A program made the translations under genes and the position numbers. Below the pieces are notes generated by a model, which saw only the letters and a program-made list of their open reading frames with translations, did no database searches and was not told the DNA's origin. From Acidobacteriota bacterium (lineage in GTDB: Bacteria; Acidobacteriota; Terriglobia; Terriglobales; Acidobacteriaceae), in the NCBI GenBank assembly GCA_021781075.1, contig JAJXXN010000245.1, positions 1,468-8,789 on the forward strand: a stretch of DNA of 7,322 nt. The letters run 5' to 3'. Below are positions 1 to 6,689 of this stretch, piece by piece (position 1 is the first letter of the stretch; every line of letters starts with the position of its first letter).

Positions 1-1
1 C

Positions 2-1084
2 GCAGCGCAACAGGAGCGCCCGGCTGCGCTTACCCCGGAGTTGCGCGCCCGCGTTGACCAGGCTGCGCTCGGCTTCCTCGCCAACTCCGGCTCCCCGGCC
101 GTCTCCATCGCCGTTGTTGAGGCTGGCCAAATCGTCTACGCCGGCGGCTACGGATTCGCCGACCTTGAAAACCAGGTCCCCGCCACCGCTGAAACCCGCT
201 ACCGCCTCGCCTCCATCTCAAAAACCTTCACCGCCATTGCGGCCATGCAACTCTGGCAGCAGGGCAAACTCGACCTCGACGCGCCCATTCAAAAATACTG
301 CCCGGCATTCCCCGAAAAAAACGCGCCCATCACCACCCGCATGTTGCTCGGCCATCTCGCCGGGATACGCCACTACAAGGCGGGCCCCGCCGGCCTGCCC
401 GAGGTCAACAGCACAACCCACTTCTCCAACCCAATCGCCGGCGGCCTCGGCTTCTTCAAGGACGACCCTCTCATCGACAAGCCTGGCAACCACTTCCACT
501 ACTCCACGCAGGGCTACACGCTCATCGGCTGCGCCATCGAATCAGCCTCCGGCCAAAGTTACACCGATTATGTTGAAAAAAATATCTTCGCCCCCGCGCG
601 GATGGACACAGCCACCGTCGATGACCGCTTCAACCTCATCCCCCACCGCACCCGTTTTTACAGCAAGGACAAGGATGGAAAAATTGAGAATGCCGAGTTC
701 CTTGATTCCAGCTATAAAATCCCCGGCGGCGGATGGCTCGCCGATGCGCCGGGGTTGGCCCGCTACGAAATCGCGCTGATGGAAAACAAACTCGTCGCGC
801 CGGGAACCTTCGCGCTGATGACCACGCCACTCAAGCCCGCTGACGGCTCCGAGGACCATTACGGCCTTGGTTTCTTTGTCTATGACGGGGACAAGAGCAT
901 CGACGTCGGTGGCAAAAAATTCACCTCCGTCGGCCACGCCGGCGGCCAGCAGGGAACCAGCACCATGATCCTCATGGTCCCCGCGCTCCAATTCGGCGTC
1001 GTCGTCCTCTCCAACCTCGATGGCTCCAACGCGCCCGGCCTCGCCGAGGACCTCGAAAAACTCCTGCTCCGACCGACTCGCTGA
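2..1084 (+). CDS. LACTB-like serine hydrolase (class C beta-lactamase fold), 5' partial
   Basis: The reading frame is open from the window edge, so the true start and any signal peptide lie upstream. A TTG at 41 is in frame but has no reason to be the start. Residues below are counted from that TTG. The catalytic SxxK motif is S58-I-S-K61. The second motif is Y154-S-T (Y-x-N in classic beta-lactamases), and H299-A-G-G replaces KTG, as in LACTB and many esterase-like members. The GIRHY signature and the 'F-x-DDPL-x-x-KPG-x-x-F-x-YST-x-GYTL' arrangement match mitochondrial LACTB and its bacterial relatives. The family comprises serine peptidases, amidases and esterases; the substrate cannot be told here, and antibiotic resistance is not implied. 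At least 360 residues are visible, close to a full catalytic domain. It ends in TGA at 1082-1084, 23 nt before the stop of a convergent gene, with no terminator hairpin visible between them. Confidence 0.93.
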   Translation, partial: AAQQERPAALTPELRARVDQAALGFLANSGSPAVSIAVVEAGQIVYAGGYGFADLENQVPATAETRYRLASISKTFTAIAAMQLWQQGKLDLDAPIQKYCPAFPEKNAPITTRMLLGHLAGIRHYKAGPAGLPEVNSTTHFSNPIAGGLGFFKDDPLIDKPGNHFHYSTQGYTLIGCAIESASGQSYTDYVEKNIFAPARMDTATVDDRFNLIPHRTRFYSKDKDGKIENAEFLDSSYKIPGGGWLADAPGLARYEIALMENKLVAPGTFALMTTPLKPADGSEDHYGLGFFVYDGDKSIDVGGKKFTSVGHAGGQQGTSTMILMVPALQFGVVVLSNLDGSNAPGLAEDLEKLLLRPTR

Positions 1085-1107
1085 CCCCGCTTCCTCAACT
1101 AACCCGG

Positions 1108-2925
1108 CTATTTCCCCTTTACCGCCGCAATCCATGCGTCCACTCTTTGCTCAAGCAAATCCAGCGGCATCGCGCCCGAGTCCAGCACCTCATCGTGGAA
1201 GGCGCGGATGTCAAACTTGCCGCCAAGCTCTTTTTTAGCCTTGTCGCGCAACTCAAGGATCTTCAGTTGTCCAATCTTGTACGCGCATGCCTGCGACGGC
1301 CAGGCAACATAGCGGTCCACCTCGGCCTGGATGCTTGTCTCATCAATCGTCGAGTGCTCATGGAAAAAATCAACCATCTGCTCCCGCGTCCAATGCTCGG
1401 AGTGCACGCCGGTGTCAACCACCAACCGGATTGACCGCCAGATGTCCCCCTCCAGCCGCCCGTAATCCGAATAAGGATCGGTGTACAGCCCGATGTCCTT
1501 GCCCAGCCGCTCTGAATAAAGTCCCCAGCCCTCCGCATACGCCGTGTAATTGCCATAGCGCCGGAATGCCGGAACCCCTACCAACTCCTGCGCAATCGAG
1601 ATCTGCAGATGATGCCCAGGCAGGCCCTCATGGTAGGCGATGTCTTCCACGCTGTAAAGGTTTCGGTCCGTCGCGTTATAGGTGTCAATGAAGAGGCGCC
1701 CGGGACGCGACCCATCCAGCGTGCCCGGCTGGTAGTACGCCATCGCCGAGGTTTTCTCAAGATAATCGGGTACCGCCACCACTTCAAATGCTTCCTTCGG
1801 CAAATGGCCAAAAAGTTCCGGCAGCCGCGCCTGCATCGGCGCCAGCGCCTTCCGGTACGCTTCCAGCAACGCCTCGCGCGAGGACGCCTTCAACTTCGGG
1901 TCCGCCTTCACCGCCGCGCGAAAACTCGCCATGTCCTTGTAGCCAAGCTTCACGGCGATTGCCAGCATCTCCGCCTCATCGCGCTTCACCTCATCCAACC
2001 CGATCTGGTGGATCTTCTCCGCGCTCAAATCGGTCGTCGTCGTCCGCCGCAACAAAAACGCGTAATACTCCTTGCCATCGGGAAGCGCGCTGATTCCCGG
2101 CTCCGCGCGCCCCGCGGGCACATAGCTCCTCTCCATGTAATTCACAAGCTGCTGGTAGGCGGGCAGGTCCTTGCGCGTTATCACACCCAGCATCTCCGCC
2201 TTCAGCCGCTCCCGCGTCGGCGCGTCCATCGACGCCGGAAAATTCTTCAGCGGCAACGCCAGTGGGGAGTCCTCCGCCTTCTGCCCCGCAAGCATCTTGA
2301 TGTTCTCCAGCGCCTTCGCCAGGAGATACTTCGGCGGGACGCGCCCATCCTCCACCCCGATCTCCATGTTCGTCATCACCTGGTTGAAGGCATCCGGCAT
2401 CGCGCGCAAACGCGCTATCCAGTCCTCGTAATCTTTCTCCGTCTTGAAGCTCAGCTCCGCCACCAATTGCGGCATGTCCGAATAGATGCCGCCCATCTGC
2501 GTGATGGGCATCTCCCACTCCTTGAAGCGCGAGCCCTCCAGGTCGTCGGCCAGCTCCCGGATCAGCATCTCCCGGCTCAACTGTTCCTGGTCGCCCAGCC
2601 CGGCGGGGTCAATCGCGCCCAGTTGCAGAAGGTAATCCTCCTCGCGCGCCTGCCACTCGTTAAACGCCTTCACCGAGTAATCATGCAGCTGGTCGTTGAA
2701 CCGCATGTCGCCGATGCTCGATGCAAACTCCGGGTTGTACCGCAGGTATTGATACCAGTAATCCTTGAAAACCGCATCCAGCGCCTTGCGCCGCTCCTCC
2801 AGCGTCACTGGCGCCGCCGGCGTTGCCGCCGCTTCCAGCTTTGGCTTTTGCGCTCCCGCGCGCACCCCGGGGATGGATAAAAAGAAAAAGAGTGCCAGCA
2901 CTCCGGCACGTTTCACGCTTGGCAT
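1108..2925 (-). CDS. Secreted DUF885 family protein (zincin-like putative metallopeptidase)
   Basis: A complete 605-residue protein of normal length for DUF885 (PF05960). Residues 1-23 form a signal peptide: basic residues at K5 and R6, a hydrophobic core ALFFFL, and V-R-A as a likely signal peptidase I site. There is no lipobox cysteine, so it should be exported as a soluble protein. The putative metal site is H432-E433-G-L-P-G-H438-H439, followed by Y463-A-E465-G-W-G, whose glutamate sits where a gluzincin would place its third ligand. D504-T-G-V-H508 and W542-P-S-Q-A-C-A-Y-K-I-G552 are further conserved DUF885 blocks. The family is widely predicted to be peptidase-like, but I know of no firm substrate, so the activity is inference. 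The ATG is well supported: GGAGGA lies 9 nt upstream and the signal peptide follows at once. The HD-GYP gene ends 59 nt upstream on the same strand, so co-transcription is possible but not shown. Confidence 0.95.
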   Translation of the reverse strand: MPSVKRAGVLALFFFLSIPGVRAGAQKPKLEAAATPAAPVTLEERRKALDAVFKDYWYQYLRYNPEFASSIGDMRFNDQLHDYSVKAFNEWQAREEDYLLQLGAIDPAGLGDQEQLSREMLIRELADDLEGSRFKEWEMPITQMGGIYSDMPQLVAELSFKTEKDYEDWIARLRAMPDAFNQVMTNMEIGVEDGRVPPKYLLAKALENIKMLAGQKAEDSPLALPLKNFPASMDAPTRERLKAEMLGVITRKDLPAYQQLVNYMERSYVPAGRAEPGISALPDGKEYYAFLLRRTTTTDLSAEKIHQIGLDEVKRDEAEMLAIAVKLGYKDMASFRAAVKADPKLKASSREALLEAYRKALAPMQARLPELFGHLPKEAFEVVAVPDYLEKTSAMAYYQPGTLDGSRPGRLFIDTYNATDRNLYSVEDIAYHEGLPGHHLQISIAQELVGVPAFRRYGNYTAYAEGWGLYSERLGKDIGLYTDPYSDYGRLEGDIWRSIRLVVDTGVHSEHWTREQMVDFFHEHSTIDETSIQAEVDRYVAWPSQACAYKIGQLKILELRDKAKKELGGKFDIRAFHDEVLDSGAMPLDLLEQRVDAWIAAVKGK

Positions 2926-2934
2926 GGATGCAAT

Positions 2935-2940
2935 TCCTCC
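2935..2940 (-). promoter_or_regulatory. Shine-Dalgarno site of the DUF885 gene
   Basis: GGAGGA on the minus strand, 9 nt before the ATG at 2925. It is the strongest ribosome binding site in the window and fixes the start of the secreted DUF885 protein. Confidence 0.8.
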
Positions 2941-2984
2941 GCTTCCTTACGAGTCTAATGGAAACGGCGGGGTGAATGGCGGGC

Positions 2985-4052
2985 TTAGCGCAGCCTCTCC
3001 TGCTGCTCCAGGATCTCCTCGCGGATGCGCAACCATAAATTGACGGGAATCTTCAAAAACTCTTCCACCACCACCGGGTCGAATTGCGTCCCCGCGCAAC
3101 GCCCTATCTCACGTCGCGCATACTCAAACGAATTCGCGCGCCGGTAAGGCCGGTCCGAGGTGATTGCGTCCAGCGTGTCGGCCACCGCGAAGATGCGCGA
3201 GCCCAACGGTATCTCCCCGCCCTTCAACCCCCGCGGATAGCCGCTCCCGTCGTACCTCTCCTGGTGCGCATAAACAATCTCCGCCGCTTCCGCCAGGTAG
3301 GGAACCTTGCGGATGATCGAGTAGCCAAGCTCGCAGTGCGATTGCATCGTCGCCATCTCGCTTGTCGTCAGCGGCCCGTTCTTTTTCAATATCGCGTCCG
3401 GAACCGCCATCTTTCCAATGTCGTGCAGGTACGCGCCCCGCGCTATCGTCAGCATCTCCGTCGCCCCGAGCCCCATCGCCCGCGAAAGCGCCATCGTGAA
3501 TGCCGTCACACGCTTGCTGTGTCCCTCGGTCTCGGAATCCTTCAAATCCAGCGATCTGCCCAACACCTCCATCGTTAGGTCGCGCATGGTCTCCAGCTCC
3601 TCCACCGCACCCTCCGGCAGCATGGCCGTGCCGCCGCCTGCGCCCGACGGATCCACTACCTTGCCAAACTCCGCTTCCTCGCCCTCCGCCAACACCGCCT
3701 CGCAAATCGCGCGCTGCAACTCCCCTGTCGACAATGGTTTTACAAGGTAATCCACCGCCCCCAGCTTGAGCGCCGCTACGGCGTCGCGCGCGCTGTTATC
3801 GTGGCTCAGCGCGATCACCTTCAAGCGCGGAAATCCGCTGCGCACCGCCTTGATCAGCTCCCGCCCCTCGGCCCCCTCGACACCGCACAAAAACACCGCA
3901 TAGCTCTCCCGCAGCAGCGCCTTCAACCCCTCTTCAATCGTTCCCACAACCTCGCACTCAAAACGGCACTCCTCCCGGTTGCGCCCGTACCACTTCTGTT
4001 GCGCGCGCTCCGGCTCAACCACCAAAACTCGTATCTTGATTTCTTCAATCAT
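2985..4052 (-). CDS. Receiver-HD-GYP protein (putative cyclic-di-GMP phosphodiesterase with degenerate receiver)
   Basis: A 355-residue cytoplasmic protein with two domains. Residues 5-125 form a CheY-like receiver: beta-1 IRVLVVEPE, S83 in ALS at the switch Thr/Ser position, and K105 in VDYLVKP. The phospho-acceptor position, in FLCGVEGAEG, is G57 instead of Asp, and the usual acidic pair is E13-P14, so it is probably a pseudo-receiver. Residues 150-350 form an HD-GYP domain with the metal-binding set E174, H178, H210-D211 (HDIGK), H239, H263-Q-E, the GYP motif G271-Y-P273 and D292. HD-GYP enzymes hydrolyse cyclic-di-GMP to pGpG or GMP; activity here is inferred from the intact HD and GYP motifs. 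The start at 4052 was chosen because beta-1 follows directly and GAGGAA lies 10 nt upstream. In-frame ATGs at 4112 and 4124 would add 20 or 24 residues without domain content. It is divergent from the esterase gene and 59 nt upstream of the DUF885 gene. Confidence 0.94.
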   Translation of the reverse strand: MIEEIKIRVLVVEPERAQQKWYGRNREECRFECEVVGTIEEGLKALLRESYAVFLCGVEGAEGRELIKAVRSGFPRLKVIALSHDNSARDAVAALKLGAVDYLVKPLSTGELQRAICEAVLAEGEEAEFGKVVDPSGAGGGTAMLPEGAVEELETMRDLTMEVLGRSLDLKDSETEGHSKRVTAFTMALSRAMGLGATEMLTIARGAYLHDIGKMAVPDAILKKNGPLTTSEMATMQSHCELGYSIIRKVPYLAEAAEIVYAHQERYDGSGYPRGLKGGEIPLGSRIFAVADTLDAITSDRPYRRANSFEYARREIGRCAGTQFDPVVVEEFLKIPVNLWLRIREEILEQQERLR

Positions 4053-4062
4053 GGGCCCTGGC

Positions 4063-4068
4063 TTCCTC
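4063..4068 (-). promoter_or_regulatory. Shine-Dalgarno site of the receiver-HD-GYP gene
   Basis: GAGGAA on the minus strand, 10 nt before the ATG at 4052. The in-frame ATGs at 4112 and 4124 have weaker upstream sequence, so this site favours the shorter protein. Confidence 0.5.
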
Positions 4069-4218
4069 GTGGATTGTATGCATTCTATTGGAATCTTTGT
4101 CCCTCGCACCATTATTTTCCGCATCCTAGCGCTGGTTGCCCGTCTCCGCCACGCAGATTTGGTATTTTAAGCAAAGGGGCTCCACCTCCACGTCCTCATC
4201 GAGGTTTCATTGGCAACC

Positions 4219-5031
4219 ATGCGGCAACAGGGCGGCGAACCTTCCTTCCATCACCGTCTCCGCTTGCATCCCGCCTTCGCCAGCGTTCATCTCCCCGACC
4301 CGCGCGACCTCATCATCTATCTCCCGCCCGGCTACGACGACCACCCCGAACGCCACTACCCTGTCCTCTTCATGCAGGACGGCCAAAACCTCTTCGACCC
4401 ACGCACCTCCTTTGTGCCCGGCCGCACCTGGCAAATGCATGAGTCCGCCGATGCCGTCATCCTCGCCGGCCAAGTCGAGCCGCTCCTCATCGTCGGCATT
4501 TACAACACCGGCGCCCGCCGACTCGCCGAGTACACCCCCGAGCCCGACCCCAAACTCGCTGGCGGCGAAGCCGCCGCCTATGGCCGCATGATGCTCGATG
4601 ACCTTATTCCCTTCATTGCCCGCAACTACCGCATCCTCACAGGCCGCGAACACACCGGCATCGGCGGCTCCTCCCTAGGCGGCCTCCTCAGCCTCTTCCT
4701 CGGCCTGCACCTCCCCACCGTCTTCGGCAAGCTCGCCGTCCTCAGCCCCAGCGTCTGGTGGAACCACAAATCCATCCTCAGCCACCTCAACGAGCACGCC
4801 CCGCAAATATGGGAGCGGCCGCGCCTCTGGCTCGACATCGGCGACCAGGAAGGGCCCAAGGCCCTGAAGGACGCCGAGCAACTCGCCCGCCGCCTCCGCG
4901 CCAACGGTTGGGAGCCCGGCAAGACCCTCCACTTCGAGCGCATCCCCGGCGGCACGCACGACGAGGCAAGCTGGGCCACGCGCGTCCAGCCCATGCTCCG
5001 CTTCCTTTTTCCTGGGCGAACAAAGAACTAA
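4219..5031 (+). CDS. Alpha/beta-hydrolase, putative esterase of the Fes/esterase-D family
   Basis: A 270-residue cytoplasmic protein with no signal peptide or membrane segment, about the usual length for single-domain members of the PF00756 putative esterase family. Near the N-terminus it has the family block IIYLPPGYDD followed by YPVLFMQDGQNLFD. The nucleophile elbow is G150-S-S152-L-G-G155, with S152 as the likely catalytic serine. D209 in LDIGDQEG and H247 in GGTHDEASW complete a plausible Ser-Asp-His triad. Relatives include enterochelin esterases, S-formylglutathione hydrolases and carbohydrate esterases; nothing here picks the substrate, and there are no siderophore genes nearby. Start choice: the ATG at 4219 is the standard codon, but GAGG at 4201-4204 is 14 nt away from it and only 5 nt from an in-frame TTG at 4210, so three extra residues are possible. 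A stop at 4168-4170 bounds the frame upstream. It is divergent from the HD-GYP gene. Confidence 0.93.
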   Translation: MRQQGGEPSFHHRLRLHPAFASVHLPDPRDLIIYLPPGYDDHPERHYPVLFMQDGQNLFDPRTSFVPGRTWQMHESADAVILAGQVEPLLIVGIYNTGARRLAEYTPEPDPKLAGGEAAAYGRMMLDDLIPFIARNYRILTGREHTGIGGSSLGGLLSLFLGLHLPTVFGKLAVLSPSVWWNHKSILSHLNEHAPQIWERPRLWLDIGDQEGPKALKDAEQLARRLRANGWEPGKTLHFERIPGGTHDEASWATRVQPMLRFLFPGRTKN

Positions 5032-5079
5032 TTTTTTATCAATCTTTTGTAAGACCTGCAGATGTTATTTAAATCACCG

Positions 5080-5108
5080 TTGACTATTGTTGTTTGCTTT
5101 TGTCTAAT
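5080..5108 (+). promoter_or_regulatory. Sigma-70-type promoter of the GT87-like gene
   Basis: TTGACT at 5080-5085 (5 of 6 to the -35 consensus) is followed after exactly 17 nt by TCTAAT at 5103-5108 (5 of 6 to the -10 consensus), within an AT-rich stretch in an otherwise GC-rich window. Transcription would begin near 5115, giving a leader of about 75 nt before the ATG at 5190. This is a pattern match only, but it agrees with the chosen start and with separate expression from the upstream esterase gene. Confidence 0.55.
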
Positions 5109-5179
5109 GACTTGATGCTGAAGTTGGCGGGCTATTGTTACTCAACATTCCTTGGTCAGCATTCAATCATTTTTTTCCT

Positions 5180-5183
5180 AAGG
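5180..5183 (+). promoter_or_regulatory. Shine-Dalgarno site of the GT87-like gene
   Basis: AAGG, within TAAGG, ends 6 nt before the ATG at 5190. The other in-frame candidates, TTG at 5094 and ATG at 5115, have no comparable purine tract, and the TTG overlaps the predicted promoter. Confidence 0.5.
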
Positions 5184-5189
5184 CTGCGA

Positions 5190-6521
5190 ATGAGAACTAG
5201 CGTAGGCTATTTCCCCGGACACAGATTTGTCATCGCCTTGATTTGGCTGGCAACCATAGCCTTCATCGGCTGGTGGTCGGCTTCTGAATTTTCCAGTGGT
5301 GCATACGATGGCGATGCGCTTGGTGGCGACGCAAAAAACTATCTTGTTGCCATAGACTCAATGCGGCAGGGTGGTGATGTTTATCGCGAGGGCATGGCAA
5401 CGCTGAGGAATTATCTCGCAACTGCCGGTGTAAATGCATCACGCCGCGCCCCGCTGGTCTATTGGTATCCGCCACTCTCGCTCCATATCTTCAAGTACCT
5501 GGCCCCGCTGCGCGATTCCACACTGGACTATTTATATGCGGCGGTTTTTACTCTTAGTTGGTTGATTTTGCTCAAAGTAGGTTATAGCCTCGCCAGCGTC
5601 CAGGAGCGCAAATGGCTGCAGTTTCTTTTGCCGCTTTGCGTCTTCTTCCCGGGTCTGCTGGCGGATTTGGGCGTATTCGCCTTGAACATCGCCATCATTC
5701 TCTATGCGCTCATTCTGCTGGGCGCGCAGCGTGGATGGAGGCACAACCGGTGGTTCTGGTTTTATCTGGCAGTTTTCTTTGCGGCGATTTTCAAGCCATA
5801 CATGCTTACCCTGCTGGCATTGCCGTTGCTGACGGGCAGGCGGCAATGGCGCCCGGCAATCTTTGCAGCCATCTCCGGCCTCGCTCTGTTTGCCTTGCAG
5901 GCGTGGCTGTGGCCGCAACAGATGGAGGAGTTCAGGCAACTCTATCAACTGGTCCAGACAAGCACTCACGATTTTGGTTACGGACCTTCCGGCTTGTTTT
6001 GCCAGTACCTGTGGCGGCATGGCGTGCAAACCGGCTCCATCTTCCCAGGGTGCGGTTTGGTTTGGATTACCGCACTCTTTGCAGCGCTGTCATTTTTGAG
6101 CCTGCGGCTCAAAGAGAACCCAGAACTGCGCGATTCATGGCGCGCCATCGCACTCATTGGCGTTATCTGCCTTTCGCCACGTGTCACCGCATGCGAAACC
6201 AGCGCCGTGATGATTCCCATGCTGCTTGTCTGCCTGCGCGCCGCAGCCTGTTTTGTGCGCCAGGCCCGGCCTGAGGAGGGCGCCGCGCTGGCTGCGCTCA
6301 CCGGCAAGTCAGGCGGGACAAGCCGCTCCCTGGCCGTCTTTCTTGGCCTTTTTGTGGCCCTCAACCTGCTGAACTCGCTTGCACCGGCCTGGTTCACCAC
6401 CGAGTTTTATACACTGGCAGCCGTACTCGTAGTGGCGCTTGTTTCCGCGCTGCGGCTGCGCCACTTTGCACAACTTTCCACCTCTCGCGCCAACTTGCAC
6501 GCGAACCTTTGCCCGAATTGA
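5190..6521 (+). CDS. Polytopic membrane glycosyltransferase, GT87/DUF2029-like (GT-C fold)
   Basis: A 443-residue integral membrane protein with roughly 10-12 hydrophobic helices; the first spans about residues 13-29. The first extracytoplasmic loop carries G46-D47-A-K-N-Y, then G61-G-D63-V-Y and W92-Y-P-P95. This is the GT87 arrangement, in which an early loop aspartate is the proposed catalytic base. Later come an 'N-I-A-I-I-L' helix after GVFAL and 'F-K-P-Y-M-L' followed by GRRQW, also typical of DUF2029 proteins. Characterised GT87 members (mycobacterial PimE-type enzymes) transfer mannose from polyprenyl-phosphate-mannose on the outer face of the membrane; donor and acceptor here are unknown. 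The ATG at 5190 was chosen for its AAGG site; extending to the TTG at 5094 would add 32 residues but would run through the predicted promoter. Base use is less C-rich than in the genes to the left. It converges on the unrecognised gene at the right edge, 168 nt away, with no clear terminator between. Confidence 0.82.
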   Translation: MRTSVGYFPGHRFVIALIWLATIAFIGWWSASEFSSGAYDGDALGGDAKNYLVAIDSMRQGGDVYREGMATLRNYLATAGVNASRRAPLVYWYPPLSLHIFKYLAPLRDSTLDYLYAAVFTLSWLILLKVGYSLASVQERKWLQFLLPLCVFFPGLLADLGVFALNIAIILYALILLGAQRGWRHNRWFWFYLAVFFAAIFKPYMLTLLALPLLTGRRQWRPAIFAAISGLALFALQAWLWPQQMEEFRQLYQLVQTSTHDFGYGPSGLFCQYLWRHGVQTGSIFPGCGLVWITALFAALSFLSLRLKENPELRDSWRAIALIGVICLSPRVTACETSAVMIPMLLVCLRAAACFVRQARPEEGAALAALTGKSGGTSRSLAVFLGLFVALNLLNSLAPAWFTTEFYTLAAVLVVALVSALRLRHFAQLSTSRANLHANLCPN

Positions 6522-6689
6522 TTCCGCTTCCGGCTTTGCAAGAGACAATCTGAACCCGTGCGTGTTCAATAGCCTTGCTTTTCCTCCGCGCCCTGGTGCC
6601 GCCGCTTCAACGCCCACACATCCCGCGCCTCCTCTTGTCTTGCTGTATGCCGGGTAGCTTGCAACCCCCAATCAATTTCATTCCGGTTT

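Noticed and set aside
1609..2880. A 423-codon open frame on the plus strand opposite the DUF885 gene
   Set aside because: It is very Arg-, His- and Leu-rich, has no recognisable domain, and lies entirely antisense to a gene with a signal peptide and conserved motifs. It is the kind of open frame that high-GC codon use creates on the opposite strand.
4073..4078. TACAAT on the minus strand as a -10 box for the HD-GYP gene
   Set aside because: It would start transcription at about 4066, inside the proposed GAGGAA site at 4063-4068, and there is no good -35 hexamer at 16-18 nt spacing.
4160..4168. TGGTATTTT as an extended -10 promoter for the esterase gene
   Set aside because: Only 4 of 6 bases match the -10 consensus and no -35 is present at suitable spacing. 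It is possible but too weak to list.
3801..4442. A 213-codon plus-strand frame spanning the HD-GYP 5' end, the intergenic gap and the esterase 5' end
   Set aside because: It crosses two well-supported genes in wrong frames and becomes a Pro/Arg/Ser-rich low-complexity sequence with no domain.
5020..5070. A rho-independent terminator after the esterase gene, where a run of six T occurs in an AT-rich stretch
   Set aside because: The only complementary arms (AAAGA and TCTTT) give a 5-bp A/T-rich stem, too weak to support a terminator.
5532..6274. Open frames on both strands inside the glycosyltransferase gene (minus 5532-6029, plus 5612-6274)
   Set aside because: They lack conserved motifs or start signals and overlap a frame with clear membrane helices and GT87-like motifs.
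6522..6689. A bidirectional terminator or small gene between the convergent genes at the right
   Set aside because: I found no stable inverted repeat followed by a T-run on either strand. The short open frames there are Pro/Ala-rich without a ribosome binding site.
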